From Ralstonia sp. UBA689 (GTDB lineage Bacteria > Pseudomonadota > Gammaproteobacteria > Burkholderiales > Burkholderiaceae): a DNA stretch of 64,000 nt. Positions 44,454 to 53,795 of this stretch are shown in pieces (position 1 is the stretch's first letter; each line of letters starts with the position of its first letter). Under the pieces are notes generated by a model. That model was not told where the DNA came from. It ran no database searches and was given only the letters and a program-made list of their open reading frames with translations. The translations under genes were made by a program, and so were the position numbers. Location: positions 124,001-188,000 of the forward strand of contig NZ_DBMV01000021.1 of assembly GCF_002298975.1 (NCBI RefSeq). Reading direction: 5' to 3'.

Positions 44454-46661
44454 ATGAGTTATCAAGTGCTCGCCCGCAAGTGGCGCCCTCGCGATTTCAC
44501 CACGCTGGTCGGTCAGGAACACGTGGTGCGCGCGCTTACGCATGCGCTCGAACAGCAGCGCCTGCATCACGCTTACCTTTTTACGGGCACGCGCGGTGTC
44601 GGCAAGACAACGCTGTCGCGCATCCTCGCCAAATCGCTCAACTGCGTGGGTGCGGACGGGCAGGGCGGCATTACCGCGCAGCCGTGCGGCGTGTGCCGCG
44701 CGTGCACCGAGATCGACGCCGGGCGCTTTGTCGATTACATCGAGATGGACGCCGCTTCCAACCGCGGCGTCGACGAGATGGCCCAGTTGCTCGACCGCGC
44801 GGTCTACGCGCCCACGGTCGGCCGCTTCAAGGTCTACATGATCGACGAAGTGCACATGCTGACCAACCACGCCTTCAACGCGATGCTGAAGACGCTGGAA
44901 GAACCGCCCGAGCACGTCAAGTTCATCCTCGCCACCACCGATCCGCAGAAGATTCCGGTGACCGTGCTGTCGCGCTGCCTGCAGTTCAACCTCAAGCAGA
45001 TGCCGCCGGGGCACATCGTGTCCCATCTGGAGCGCATCCTCGGCGAGGAGCACATCACCCACGAGGCGAATGCGCTGCGCCTGCTGGCAGCTGCCGCACA
45101 AGGCTCCATGCGCGATGCGCTGTCGCTCACGGACCAAGCCATCGCTTACAGCGCGGGCGAAGTGAGTGAAGCCGCCGTGCGCGGCATGCTCGGTGCGATC
45201 GACCAGAGCTACCTCGTGCGCCTGCTCGATGCGCTGGCCGACGAGAACGGCGCCGCGCTCATCGAGATTGCCGACGAGATGGCCGGGCGCAGCCTGAGCT
45301 TCTCGGGTGCGTTGCAGGATCTGGCGTCGCTGCTGCAGAAGATTGCGCTCGCGCAGGTTGTGCCAGGCGCCGTGCAGGACGACTGGCCCGAGGCCGACGA
45401 CGTGCGGCGCTTGGCCGAGCGTTTCGATGCGCAGTCGGTGCAACTGTTCTACCAATTCGCCAACCTCGGCCGCAATGAACTGGCGCTGGCGCCGGATGAG
45501 TACGCCGGTTTCACGATGACGCTGCTGCGCATGCTGGCGTTCCAGCCCGGGCAATCGGGTGGGGATGCGACGCCGCCTTCGGGTGGCGGCGGCAAGCGGG
45601 CGATGCCTTTGGTGGGGGCGCCGGCTGCATCGCCGCGTCCGGCCATGGCAGCGGCAGCGCCCGCGCCCGCGGCATCGCCGATTGCGCAGACGGCGCCTGT
45701 GGCGCGCCCGGAGCCGGTGGTTGAGGCGCCGCGTGCGACATATCAAGTGACTCCGCCGGCCCCCACGCCTGTTGCTGCGCCTGCGGCGGTATCGGCTCCG
45801 GCACCGGCCACAGCACCGACCCGCCGTTCGCCGGCAATGGAAGCGTTGGCGGCAGCGCGTCAGGCATCCAGTCGTGCGCGTGGCGGTGCTTCGGGGCCGG
45901 CACCGGCACCTTTGGCCGCACCTGCGCCGATCGTCCGTCCCGCCAATGCGGTGCCGCGTCCGAATCCGATTGCAGCGCCGGCATCGCCGCCGACGCGCCG
46001 CGAAGCGCCAGCCGCATCCGCTGCGCCTGCTGACGACGGTCCGCCGCCGTGGGATGAAATGCCGGGCGAGTTCGCCTCGCCGTCGCTTGAAGAGATCAAC
46101 GCCGCGTTTGCCGGTTGGGATTCGGCCTCGAGTGCTGCGCGCCCCGGCGCGCCTGAGCCGGCAACACGTTCCGCACAGATTGAGCCGCCCGCCGCTGCAC
46201 CGGTCCCTGCGCAAGGCAAGCCAGTTGCACCCGAACCCGTGGTTGCTGCCACGCCGCCCGACCTGAGTGCAAGCGGCCTGACTGCATTCGATGGCGACTG
46301 GCCCACGCTGGCCGCCGGCCTGCCTGTGCGTGGCTTGGCTCAGCAGCTTGCGCACCAGAGTGAACTGGTGAGCGTGGAGGGCGCCACGGTGCGCCTGCGC
46401 GTGCCGCTGCCTGCGCTGACCGAAGCCGGCGTCGTTGAGCGGCTGGAAGCCGCGCTGACCGAATACTTCAGCACGTCCGTTCGCGTGGCGTGCGATATCG
46501 GCGCGGTACGCGCCACGGCCGCCGCCGTCGACGCCGAGCAGCGCGCCCAGCGCCAGCGCGATGCCGAGGACGCCATCGCCGCCAACCCGTTCGTACAGGC
46601 GCTGGTGCGGGACTTTGGCGCACAGGTCGTCCCGGGTTCGATCCAACCGCGCGCGCACTGA
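44454..46661 (+). CDS. dnaX: DNA polymerase III subunit gamma/tau
   Basis: A 735-residue clamp-loader subunit. The AAA+ domain has Walker A GTRGVGKTT, a zinc site formed by CVGADGQGGITAQPCGVCRAC-type cysteines (about 64-82), Walker B YMIDEVHML and the SRC sensor region VLSRCLQF. Domain III follows. Residues about 380-560 are an Ala/Pro-rich flexible linker, then the tau C-terminal domains that bind DnaB and the polymerase. I see no slippery A-run for a gamma frameshift. It is followed by ybaB and recR in the classical arrangement. It probably starts transcription at its own start codon (see promoter). Confidence 0.96.
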   Translation: MSYQVLARKWRPRDFTTLVGQEHVVRALTHALEQQRLHHAYLFTGTRGVGKTTLSRILAKSLNCVGADGQGGITAQPCGVCRACTEIDAGRFVDYIEMDAASNRGVDEMAQLLDRAVYAPTVGRFKVYMIDEVHMLTNHAFNAMLKTLEEPPEHVKFILATTDPQKIPVTVLSRCLQFNLKQMPPGHIVSHLERILGEEHITHEANALRLLAAAAQGSMRDALSLTDQAIAYSAGEVSEAAVRGMLGAIDQSYLVRLLDALADENGAALIEIADEMAGRSLSFSGALQDLASLLQKIALAQVVPGAVQDDWPEADDVRRLAERFDAQSVQLFYQFANLGRNELALAPDEYAGFTMTLLRMLAFQPGQSGGDATPPSGGGGKRAMPLVGAPAASPRPAMAAAAPAPAASPIAQTAPVARPEPVVEAPRATYQVTPPAPTPVAAPAAVSAPAPATAPTRRSPAMEALAAARQASSRARGGASGPAPAPLAAPAPIVRPANAVPRPNPIAAPASPPTRREAPAASAAPADDGPPPWDEMPGEFASPSLEEINAAFAGWDSASSAARPGAPEPATRSAQIEPPAAAPVPAQGKPVAPEPVVAATPPDLSASGLTAFDGDWPTLAAGLPVRGLAQQLAHQSELVSVEGATVRLRVPLPALTEAGVVERLEAALTEYFSTSVRVACDIGAVRATAAAVDAEQRAQRQRDAEDAIAANPFVQALVRDFGAQVVPGSIQPRAH

Positions 46662-46739
46662 ATTCGCATCCATTTCTGAACACTTGCGCGCCCGATTTGG
46701 CGGCGCGCCATGCATGACCCATTTCAAGGAGCAACGACC

Positions 46740-47087
46740 ATGATGAAAGGCCAGATTGCCGGGCTGATGAAGCAAGCCCAGCAGATGCAGGAAAACATGA
46801 AGAAGATGCAGGAACAGCTCGGCCAGATCGAGGTGGAAGGCGTGTCCGGTGCTGGCCTCGTGAAGGTGGTGATGACCTGCAAGAACGACGTGAAGCGCGT
46901 GTCGATTGATCCGAGCCTGTTGGCCGAGGGCGAAGACAAGGAACTGCTGGAAGACCTGGTTGCCGCAGCGTTCAATGACGCCGTGCGCAAGGCCGAGGCC
47001 ACCACGCAGGAGAAGATGGGTTCGGTTACGTCTGGTCTGGGCGGCATGGCGAGCATGCTGCCGCCGGGTTTCAAGCTGCCGTTCTAA
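46740..47087 (+). CDS. ybaB: Nucleoid-associated protein YbaB/EbfC
   Basis: A 115-residue YbaB/EbfC family DNA-binding protein, with AGLMKQAQQMQENMKKMQEQL at the N-terminal helix and VKVVMTCKNDVKRVSIDP in the strands. ATG at 46740 follows AAGGAG; an upstream in-frame ATG (46710) is not preferred. It sits between dnaX and recR as in most proteobacteria. Confidence 0.96.
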   Translation: MMKGQIAGLMKQAQQMQENMKKMQEQLGQIEVEGVSGAGLVKVVMTCKNDVKRVSIDPSLLAEGEDKELLEDLVAAAFNDAVRKAEATTQEKMGSVTSGLGGMASMLPPGFKLPF

Positions 47088-47111
47088 GCCTGTACTCCTC
47101 AGGACTGCGCC

Positions 47112-47411
47112 ATGGTGCTGGAATCTGCGCTGCTGCACGTCAAGCCCGGTCAGGAGGCTGCCTTCGAGGCGGCTTTCGATGAGGCTCGCCATATCATCGG
47201 TGCGATGAAGGGCTTTGTTTCGCTGTCGCTATCGCGCTGCGTGGAGAAACCCAGCGACTACCTGCTGCTGGTGCAGTGGCAGACGCTGGAAGATCACACC
47301 ATCGGTTTCCGACAATCGGCTGAGTACCAGCGCTGGCGCGCGTTGCTGCATCACTTCTACGACCCGATGCCGGAAGTGCTGCACCACACGCTGGTGATGG
47401 AGTGCGCATGA
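47112..47411 (+). CDS. Small ABM-superfamily (dimeric alpha-beta barrel) protein
   Basis: A 99-residue protein resembling antibiotic-biosynthesis monooxygenase fold proteins: LLHVKPGQEAAFEAAFDEA, then VQWQTLEDHTIGF and HHFYDPMPEV. Such small proteins are heme- or quinone-active in some cases, but most are uncharacterised. It lies between ybaB and recR, and its stop overlaps the recR start (ATGA), so it is coexpressed with DNA-metabolism genes for reasons unknown. Confidence 0.8.
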   Translation: MVLESALLHVKPGQEAAFEAAFDEARHIIGAMKGFVSLSLSRCVEKPSDYLLLVQWQTLEDHTIGFRQSAEYQRWRALLHHFYDPMPEVLHHTLVMECA

Positions 47412-48031
47412 TGCGCGGCGGCCCGGGCACGCCTTCAGCGCTGCAGATGCTGGTCGAGGCCTTGCGGGTGCTGCCGGGCGTGGGCCCCAAGTCGGCGCAG
47501 CGCATGGCGTATTACCTGCTGCAGCACGACCGCGAGGGCGCCGCGCGGCTCGCGCAGGCGCTGAGCGAGGCCACGGAGTCGATCCAGCACTGCAGCCGCT
47601 GCAACACCTTCACCGAGCAGGAAGTCTGCGAGACCTGCCTCGACCCGCGCCGCGATGCGTCTGTCCTGTGCGTTGTGGAAACGCCCGCCGATCAGATGAT
47701 GATTGAGCAGACGCTCACCTATCGCGGACAGTATTTCGTGCTGATGGGGCGGCTTTCGCCGCTGGACAACATCGGCCCGAAGGAAATCCACCTCGAGCGC
47801 CTGCTGGCCCGGGCGACCGATCCAGCGCTCGGCGGGCCGTGCGCCGAGGTGATTCTCGCCACCAACTTCACCAGCGAGGGCGAGGCCACCGCCCACTATA
47901 TCGGCGAGATGCTCAAGGCGCGTGGCATCAAGGCGACGCGCCTGGCGCGCGGCGTGCCCGTGGGCGGCGAACTGGAATACGTGGATGCGGGCACCATTGC
48001 CCGTGCGGTGCTGGACCGGCGTCAGCTCTGA
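47408..48031 (+). CDS. recR: Recombination mediator RecR
   Basis: A 207-residue RecR. The helix-hairpin-helix LRVLPGVGPKSAQRMAYYLL, the C4 zinc finger CSRCNTFTEQEVCETC and the Toprim region CVVETPADQMMIEQT are all clear. It loads RecA at gaps with RecO. ATG at 47408 overlaps the upstream stop; a second ATG at 47411 is equally possible. It completes the dnaX-ybaB-recR block. Confidence 0.96.
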   Translation: MMRGGPGTPSALQMLVEALRVLPGVGPKSAQRMAYYLLQHDREGAARLAQALSEATESIQHCSRCNTFTEQEVCETCLDPRRDASVLCVVETPADQMMIEQTLTYRGQYFVLMGRLSPLDNIGPKEIHLERLLARATDPALGGPCAEVILATNFTSEGEATAHYIGEMLKARGIKATRLARGVPVGGELEYVDAGTIARAVLDRRQL

Positions 48032-48040
48032 TCTTCCGAT

Positions 48041-49453
48041 CTAAAACTCCGCGTGGACGCGTGCGCCCGTGATGGAAACCGGCCCGCGATCCCGATTGAA
48101 GGCGGGGTGAACGACATACTGGTAGTTCAGGCCGAGCGTGAGGTGCTTGATGACAGCGCAGTTGTAGTACAACTCGGCGATGCGCTCGGTACCGTAGTTG
48201 AGCGCACCGTCACCGATCAGCACACCCATGCCGCCTGCGGCAAAGTATTGCCGCGCTGCGTGCGATAAGCCGTTCACCACGACTGCAGCGCCAAACGTAT
48301 CGTTCGGCCGTCCCCACTGCGTGCCCTTGAGCGAGAGTCCGGCCGACACCGACTGGTTGATGTCGGTGAACTCGTAGGTTTCCTTGCTGCCGCCGTTCAT
48401 GCTGGCCCGAGCGAAAGCGCCCAGGTCGGAGGTGATTTCCTGCTCCATGTTCAGGGCGATGCCCGGGCGCCATGCGAGGCGTCGTACGAGACCGGTGTCC
48501 GGCGTGTTGCCAGTCTGCTGCGCGAGGTTCACGGCATCGCTGTAGCCACCCATCCGTCCGCGGCTGGCGAAGGCGAGCAACTTGACCTTGCCGGGGCGAC
48601 CGAACCAGTTGTGACGCGCCTCGAACTCGCCGACCCACTGGTATTGCTTCCACGTGGTGTCGATCGTGACGCTGTTGGGCACGACCGACAGCGCGAAGAT
48701 GCCGCCGCGCAGCGTCCACCACGATTGCGTCCATTCCACCGCGAGACCGTGCGTATAGCCCCAGGCATCGGCTGCGTAGTCGAACGCGCCGGCATCGACC
48801 ACCGCCCAGTTCAGAAAATCCCCGCGCGGGTCATGCGCATACGTGTTCGTGTCGAAGATATCGACCACCGAAAATTTGCCGATGGTGATGGTGAGATTGT
48901 CGGCCGAGCGGCTGCCGGCAAGCTGGTTGGGGCCGGACTCCACGGCCTGCTGCTCGCCGCCGAGGTCGATCACCTGCCGCAGGAACAGGCGCGGCAGCTT
49001 GTGGTATGGGGCATTATTGCCGACCTTGTAGGCCTCGCCGCTGGAGAAGCCCGCCAGGCCGACGGTATTGCTCAGGCCGAACCCCTGGTCGACTTCCGGG
49101 TTGGCGTACACCTCGGCGCCTTTCCACAGGCGCACGCCCAGGTAAAGCGTCAGGTCGGTCGTTTCCCTGTTGTCGCTGCCGGGGTCCAGACTGTTGTCGC
49201 CGCTATAGGGGGACCGGAACGACGGATGCCATTGCGTGACGTTGGTGAACTGCCCGTGCACATTCCACCGCTCCGGTTCGGGGATGTCCGTGGTGGGGGT
49301 GTCAATGGTTGGGGCGTCGGCCGCCAGGGCGATGCCCTGCACGCTCAGCGCCAGCATGATGGCTGCCATGGCTTGCGAGGCAGCACTGGCACGCGCCTGC
49401 TTGGGGCGGCGGAAGGAGAGTCGGGCGTTGGTGCGAAGAAACAGCAAGGGCAT
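48041..49453 (-). CDS. OprB-family carbohydrate-selective porin
   Basis: A 470-residue outer-membrane protein. The signal peptide ends near SVQGIALA-ADAP. The mature part starts with the OprB block RWNVHGQFTNVTQWHPSFRSPY and NSLDPG, then alternates beta strands with periplasmic turns (DLTLYLGVRLWKGAEVYANPE). The C-terminus ends in a strand finishing with Phe (RVHAEF), as needed for outer-membrane insertion. OprB-type porins let sugars or sugar acids diffuse in. ATG at 49453 gives a normal signal peptide; the frame is open far upstream without protein character. It converges on recR, 9 bases away. Confidence 0.88.
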   Translation of the reverse strand: MPLLFLRTNARLSFRRPKQARASAASQAMAAIMLALSVQGIALAADAPTIDTPTTDIPEPERWNVHGQFTNVTQWHPSFRSPYSGDNSLDPGSDNRETTDLTLYLGVRLWKGAEVYANPEVDQGFGLSNTVGLAGFSSGEAYKVGNNAPYHKLPRLFLRQVIDLGGEQQAVESGPNQLAGSRSADNLTITIGKFSVVDIFDTNTYAHDPRGDFLNWAVVDAGAFDYAADAWGYTHGLAVEWTQSWWTLRGGIFALSVVPNSVTIDTTWKQYQWVGEFEARHNWFGRPGKVKLLAFASRGRMGGYSDAVNLAQQTGNTPDTGLVRRLAWRPGIALNMEQEITSDLGAFARASMNGGSKETYEFTDINQSVSAGLSLKGTQWGRPNDTFGAAVVVNGLSHAARQYFAAGGMGVLIGDGALNYGTERIAELYYNCAVIKHLTLGLNYQYVVHPAFNRDRGPVSITGARVHAEF

Positions 49454-49601
49454 GGGCGCAACAAAGGGGGCAGGTTTTACAATTCGAAGCTTGTGCGCTC
49501 GGAACGGGCAAAAACCCGGCCATGGTAAACGCCGTGACATGACCAACCGGTGAAAACCGGCACCGCTCGCACACGACCTGTCGCGTTTTTTCAACCACAT
49601 C

Positions 49602-50516
49602 ATGAACCTCGCCCGCTTCGATCTCGTCACCCTTGGCCTGTTTGTGGCGGTGGCCCGGCTGGGCAGCATTTCAGCCGGGGCGCGGCAGTCACATCTGGCC
49701 GTGGCTGCGGCAAGCAAGCGCATTTCCGACCTGGAGGCAGCCGTGGGCGCGCCGCTGCTGTACCGCCATGCCGCCGGTGTGGAGCTGACCGAGGCGGGTC
49801 AGGCGTGTTTCCGCCATGCGGTGGGTATTCTGCAGGACGTCGAGCGCATGGCCGGCGCGCTGTCGGACTTTGCAGCCGGCACGCGCGGGCTGGTGCGCGT
49901 GTGGGCCAACACCTCGTCGATCACGCAATTCCTGGCGGATGACCTGGCTGCCTTCATGCTGGCCAACCCCGCCATCCGCATCGCGCTGGAAGAGCAGGAC
50001 AGCGGGGATATCGTCGCCGCGCTGCGAGAGAATCGGGCAGACTTAGGCATCTTTGCTGCCGGCACGCCGTGCGAGGGGCTGCAATCGTTCGATTACCGCG
50101 AAGATGACCTTGCATTGGTGACGCCGCGCGGCCATCCGCTGGCCGGGCGCAAGCAGGTGGGCTTTGCCGACGCGGCGGATTTCGATTTCGTCAGCCTGCC
50201 GCCAGGCACGTCGCTGGCGGCACAACTGCTCGAAGAGAGCCAGCGCCTGGGCAAGCCGCTGCGCCTGCGCATCCAGGTACGCAGCTTCGAAGCCGTCTGC
50301 CGCATGGTCGCCTCGGGGCTGGGCGTGGGCGTGCTGCCGCGCATTGCCGCGCAGGGGCACGTGTCGAGCCTGCCGGGCGCAGGCCTCGCGCTGGTGCCGC
50401 TGCAAGACGACTGGGCCCATCGCCGCCTGCTGGTGGGTGTGCGCGACCCCGATGCGCTGACCAGCTCCGCGCGCCTCTTGATGACGCATCTGCTCGGCAG
50501 CCCTGCCGCGCTCTGA
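49602..50516 (+). CDS. LysR-family transcriptional regulator
   Basis: A 304-residue LTTR. The N-terminal winged HTH reads FDLVTLGLFVAVARLGSISAG and AAAASKRISDLEAAVGAPLLYR. The C-terminal co-inducer domain (about 90-300) is intact. It is transcribed in the same direction as the CoA-transferase gene, 22 bases upstream of it, which is unusual for LTTRs that are mostly divergent, and suggests a shared transcript. Its ligand may be the substrate of the linked pathway. Confidence 0.92.
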   Translation: MNLARFDLVTLGLFVAVARLGSISAGARQSHLAVAAASKRISDLEAAVGAPLLYRHAAGVELTEAGQACFRHAVGILQDVERMAGALSDFAAGTRGLVRVWANTSSITQFLADDLAAFMLANPAIRIALEEQDSGDIVAALRENRADLGIFAAGTPCEGLQSFDYREDDLALVTPRGHPLAGRKQVGFADAADFDFVSLPPGTSLAAQLLEESQRLGKPLRLRIQVRSFEAVCRMVASGLGVGVLPRIAAQGHVSSLPGAGLALVPLQDDWAHRRLLVGVRDPDALTSSARLLMTHLLGSPAAL

Positions 50517-50538
50517 ATTCAACGTTCTTCATACGACC

Positions 50539-51753
50539 ATGCCGACACAGGTTTTGCAGAACATCCGTGTGCTCGAACTCGGGCAGTTGATTGCCGGGCC
50601 ATTCGCCGCCAAGACGCTCGCCGATTTCGGCGCGCAGGTCATCAAGATCGAGCCGCCGGGGCAGGGTGATCCGCTGCGCAAATGGCGCATGCTGCATGAA
50701 GGCACCTCGGTCTGGTGGGAGGCGCAGTCGCGCAACAAGCAATCGGTCTGCGTTGACCTGCGCGTGCCCGAAGGGCAGGACGTTGTGCGCAAGCTTGCCG
50801 CCGAGGCCGATGTGCTGATCGAGAACTTCCGCCCGGGCACGATGGAAAAGTGGGGCCTGTCGTACGAGGCGCTCTCTGCCATCAACCCGAAGCTCATCAT
50901 GCTGCGCGTGTCGGGCTACGGCCAGACCGGCCCCAAGCGCGACGAGCCCGGCTTTGCGGCCATTGCCGAAGCCATGGCCGGCCTGCGCTATCTGACCGGC
51001 GAGCCCGGCCGCCCTCCCGCGCGCGCAGGCCTGTCGCTGGGCGACACCATCGCTGGCCTGCATGGTGCGCTCGGCGTGTTGCTTGCCCTGTATGAGCGGG
51101 ATGCGCGCGGCGGCAAGGGGCAGGTGATCGACGTGGCGCTGTACGAATCGGTCTTCAACCTGACGGAGAGCCTGTTGCCGGAATACTCCGTGTTTGGTGC
51201 CATCCGCCAGCCGGCCGGTGGTGCGTTGCCGGGCATTGCGCCATCCAACGCGTACCGCTGCGCCGGCGGCGAGTACGTGCTGATTGCTGCCAATGGTGAC
51301 AACATTTTCCGCCGTCTGATGCAGCGCATGGGCCGGCAGGATCTGGCAGACGATCCGGGCCTGGCCCGCAACGACGGCCGCGCCGCCCGCGCAGAAGCAA
51401 TCGACGCCGCCATCAACGCCTGGACGGGCGCGTTGCCCATCGCCGATGTCCTGGCCGCGCTGCACGAAGCCGAGGTGCCATGCGGCCCGATCTACACCAT
51501 CGCCGACATCGCTGCCGACCCGCATTACCGCGCGCGCGGCGTCATCGAAACGGTGCGCGCGCAGTCGGGCATCGACGTGGAGATGCCGGGCGTGGTGCCC
51601 AATCTCTCGGGTACGCCGGGCGCGGTGCAGACCAACGCCCCGCGCCTGGGTCAGCACACGCGCGACGTGTTGCGCAGCCACGGCCTGAGCGACGCGCAGA
51701 TCGATGCGCTGGCCGCGCAAGGCGTCATCGCGGAAGCCACGCATACCCAGTAG
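50539..51753 (+). CDS. CaiB/BaiF-family (class III) CoA-transferase
   Basis: A 404-residue class III CoA-transferase. Family marks are LELGQLIAGPFAAKTLADFGAQ-type N-terminus, VRKLAAEADVLIENFRPGTM, and the catalytic-Asp region SLGDTIAGLHGALG. Such enzymes swap CoA between carboxylic acids, for example succinyl-CoA and oxalate, formate or an aryl acid. The substrate cannot be read from sequence. It lies between a LysR regulator and a NitT/TauT-type importer, so it may activate an imported acid. Confidence 0.9.
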   Translation: MPTQVLQNIRVLELGQLIAGPFAAKTLADFGAQVIKIEPPGQGDPLRKWRMLHEGTSVWWEAQSRNKQSVCVDLRVPEGQDVVRKLAAEADVLIENFRPGTMEKWGLSYEALSAINPKLIMLRVSGYGQTGPKRDEPGFAAIAEAMAGLRYLTGEPGRPPARAGLSLGDTIAGLHGALGVLLALYERDARGGKGQVIDVALYESVFNLTESLLPEYSVFGAIRQPAGGALPGIAPSNAYRCAGGEYVLIAANGDNIFRRLMQRMGRQDLADDPGLARNDGRAARAEAIDAAINAWTGALPIADVLAALHEAEVPCGPIYTIADIAADPHYRARGVIETVRAQSGIDVEMPGVVPNLSGTPGAVQTNAPRLGQHTRDVLRSHGLSDAQIDALAAQGVIAEATHTQ

Positions 51754-51848
51754 CTAGGACGATCCCGCATGTTGTGTGGCAAAACGTTGCGTTAAACTCG
51801 CCGCCAAGGCAATCAACGCCGCAGAAGAACGCTTTTCAGGAGACGAGC

Positions 51849-52898
51849 ATGGGGACACGAGGCATCAGCCGTTGGGCGAAATGGATGGGCACGGCACTTT
51901 GCGCGGCGAGCCTGCTGGCGGCCAGTTCCGCTGTGCTGGCCCAGGGCAAGCCTGAGAAGAACAAAGTCACCATCGCCGTGGGCGGCAAGGCGCTGTTCTA
52001 CTACCTGCCGTTGACCATTGCCGAGCGCCTCGGCTACTTCAAGGACGAAGGCCTGGACGTTGAGATCGTCGACTTTGCCGGTGGCGCGAAGGCGCTTCAG
52101 GCCGTGGTGGGCGGCAGCGCCGACGTGGTGAGCGGCGCCTACGAACACACGCTGGTGTTGCAGGCCAAGGGGCAGAACTATCAGGAGTTCGTCCTGCAGG
52201 GCCGTGCCCCGCAGATCGTCCTTGCGGTCAACAACAAGACGATGCCCAACTACAAGTCGATTGCTGACTTGAAGGGCAAGAAGATCGGCGTGACGGCGCC
52301 GGGCTCGTCGACCAACATCATGGTCAACTACGTGCTGGCACGCGCTGGCATCAAGCCCAATGAGGTCTCGATCATCGGCGTGGGGCCGAGCAACGGTGCC
52401 ATCGCGGCCATCCGCGCCGGGCAGATCGACGCGCTGGCCAACCTCGACCCGGTTATGTCGATGCTCACGCAGAAGAATGAAGTACGCGTGATTTCCGACA
52501 CCCGCACACTGGCCGACACCAAGGCGGTGTTCGGCGGCAACATGCCAGCCGGCTGCCTGTATGCCTCAACCTCGTTCATCCAGAAGAACCCGAACACGAC
52601 GCAAGCGCTGACCAACGCGATGGTGCGCGCGCTCAAGTGGCTGCAGAAGGCCGGCCCGTCCGACATCGTCAAGACGGTGCCGGAAGCCTACCTGCTGGGC
52701 GATCGCGCGCTGTATCTGGCGGCTTGGGACAAGGTGCGCGAAGCCATCTCGCCAGACGGCACGATGCCGGCTGACGGCCCGGCCACGGCGCAGCGCACGC
52801 TGTCCGAATTCGACGCGGAAGTGAAGGGCAAGCCGATCAAGCTCGACCAGACCTTCACCAACACCTTCGTGCAGAAGGCCAACGCGAAGTACCACTGA
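51849..52898 (+). CDS. NitT/TauT-type ABC transporter substrate-binding protein
   Basis: A 349-residue periplasmic protein with signal peptide cleaved near SSAVLA-QG. The NMT1/SsuA-like fold shows in ALFYYLPLTIAERLGYFKDEG and FAGGAKALQAVVGGSADVVSG, then LKGKKIGVTAPGSSTN. ATG at 51849 follows AGGAGACGAGC. It binds an organic anion, possibly a sulfonate, amine or aromatic acid. It is followed by ATPase and permease genes, so the three form a complete importer. Confidence 0.92.
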   Translation: MGTRGISRWAKWMGTALCAASLLAASSAVLAQGKPEKNKVTIAVGGKALFYYLPLTIAERLGYFKDEGLDVEIVDFAGGAKALQAVVGGSADVVSGAYEHTLVLQAKGQNYQEFVLQGRAPQIVLAVNNKTMPNYKSIADLKGKKIGVTAPGSSTNIMVNYVLARAGIKPNEVSIIGVGPSNGAIAAIRAGQIDALANLDPVMSMLTQKNEVRVISDTRTLADTKAVFGGNMPAGCLYASTSFIQKNPNTTQALTNAMVRALKWLQKAGPSDIVKTVPEAYLLGDRALYLAAWDKVREAISPDGTMPADGPATAQRTLSEFDAEVKGKPIKLDQTFTNTFVQKANAKYH

Positions 52899-52959
52899 GT
52901 CCCGCAGACTTTCATCCCGCGCCCGGTCCGTCCGGGCGCATTGCTTTGTGGCAGACACC

Positions 52960-53772
52960 ATGACGACGCCCGCGCTTTCGTTTGATCAGATCACCTGCAC
53001 CTTCATCTCGCCCGACAAACCGGGCCAGCGCTACACCGCCGTGCAGAACACGACGCTGGATGTGCAAGCCGGCGAGTTCGTCTCGGTGGTAGGCCCCACC
53101 GGCTGCGGTAAATCCACCTTGCTGAACCTGGCGGCGGGGTTGCTTCAGCCGTCCCTGGGGCAGGTCAGGGTATTTGGCGAGCCGCTTGTCGGCATCAACC
53201 GCCGAGCCGGCTACATGTTTCAGGCCGAGGCGCTGATGCCGTGGCGCAGCGCGCTGGACAACGTGCTGGCCGGGCTGGAATTCCGTGGCATGCCCGACAA
53301 GGAGGCCCGCGAGCTGGCGATGTCGTGGCTGGCGCGCGTGGGGCTGGCCGGGTTTGAAGACCGCTATCCGCATCAGCTTTCGGGCGGCATGCGCAAGCGC
53401 GTGAGCCTGGCGCAGACGCTCGTGCTCGACCCCGACATCATCCTCATGGACGAGCCGTTTTCCGCGCTCGACATCCAGACCCGCCAGTTGATGGAGAACG
53501 AGGTGCTGGCCCTCTGGGCCGCCAAGCGCAAGGCGGTGCTCTTCATCACGCACGATCTGGACGAAGCCATTGCCATGAGCGACCGTGTGGTCGTGCTGTC
53601 GGCCGGGCCCGGCACCCACCCGATCGGCGAGTTCGTGATCGACCTGCCGCGCCCGCGCGACGTGGCGGAAATTCGCGACCAAGCGGGTTTTGTCGATCTG
53701 CACGCCCGCATCTGGGATGTGCTGCGCGAAGAAGTGCTCAAGGGCTATGCGCAGCATCGCCGCGTAGCTTGA
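52960..53772 (+). CDS. NitT/TauT-type ABC transporter ATP-binding protein
   Basis: About 270 residues with Walker A GPTGCGKST, signature LSGGMRKRVSLA, Walker B IILMDEPFSALD and the switch His in VLFITHDLDEA. ATG at 52960 is used; a GTG four codons earlier (52948) is an alternative. It powers the importer encoded with the flanking binding-protein and permease genes. Confidence 0.93.
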   Translation: MTTPALSFDQITCTFISPDKPGQRYTAVQNTTLDVQAGEFVSVVGPTGCGKSTLLNLAAGLLQPSLGQVRVFGEPLVGINRRAGYMFQAEALMPWRSALDNVLAGLEFRGMPDKEARELAMSWLARVGLAGFEDRYPHQLSGGMRKRVSLAQTLVLDPDIILMDEPFSALDIQTRQLMENEVLALWAAKRKAVLFITHDLDEAIAMSDRVVVLSAGPGTHPIGEFVIDLPRPRDVAEIRDQAGFVDLHARIWDVLREEVLKGYAQHRRVA

Positions 53773-53795
53773 ATCAAATCTGATCGGTCTCTCAC

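Noticed and set aside
44454..46661. Search for a programmed frameshift producing gamma in dnaX
   Set aside because: No A-run slippery sequence like that in E. coli is visible.
44403..47192. A 929-codon open frame on the minus strand opposite dnaX, ybaB and the 3' neighbour
   Set aside because: It is a GC-rich third-position artefact antisense to clearly coding genes; composition is Arg/His/Gly repeats without family motifs.
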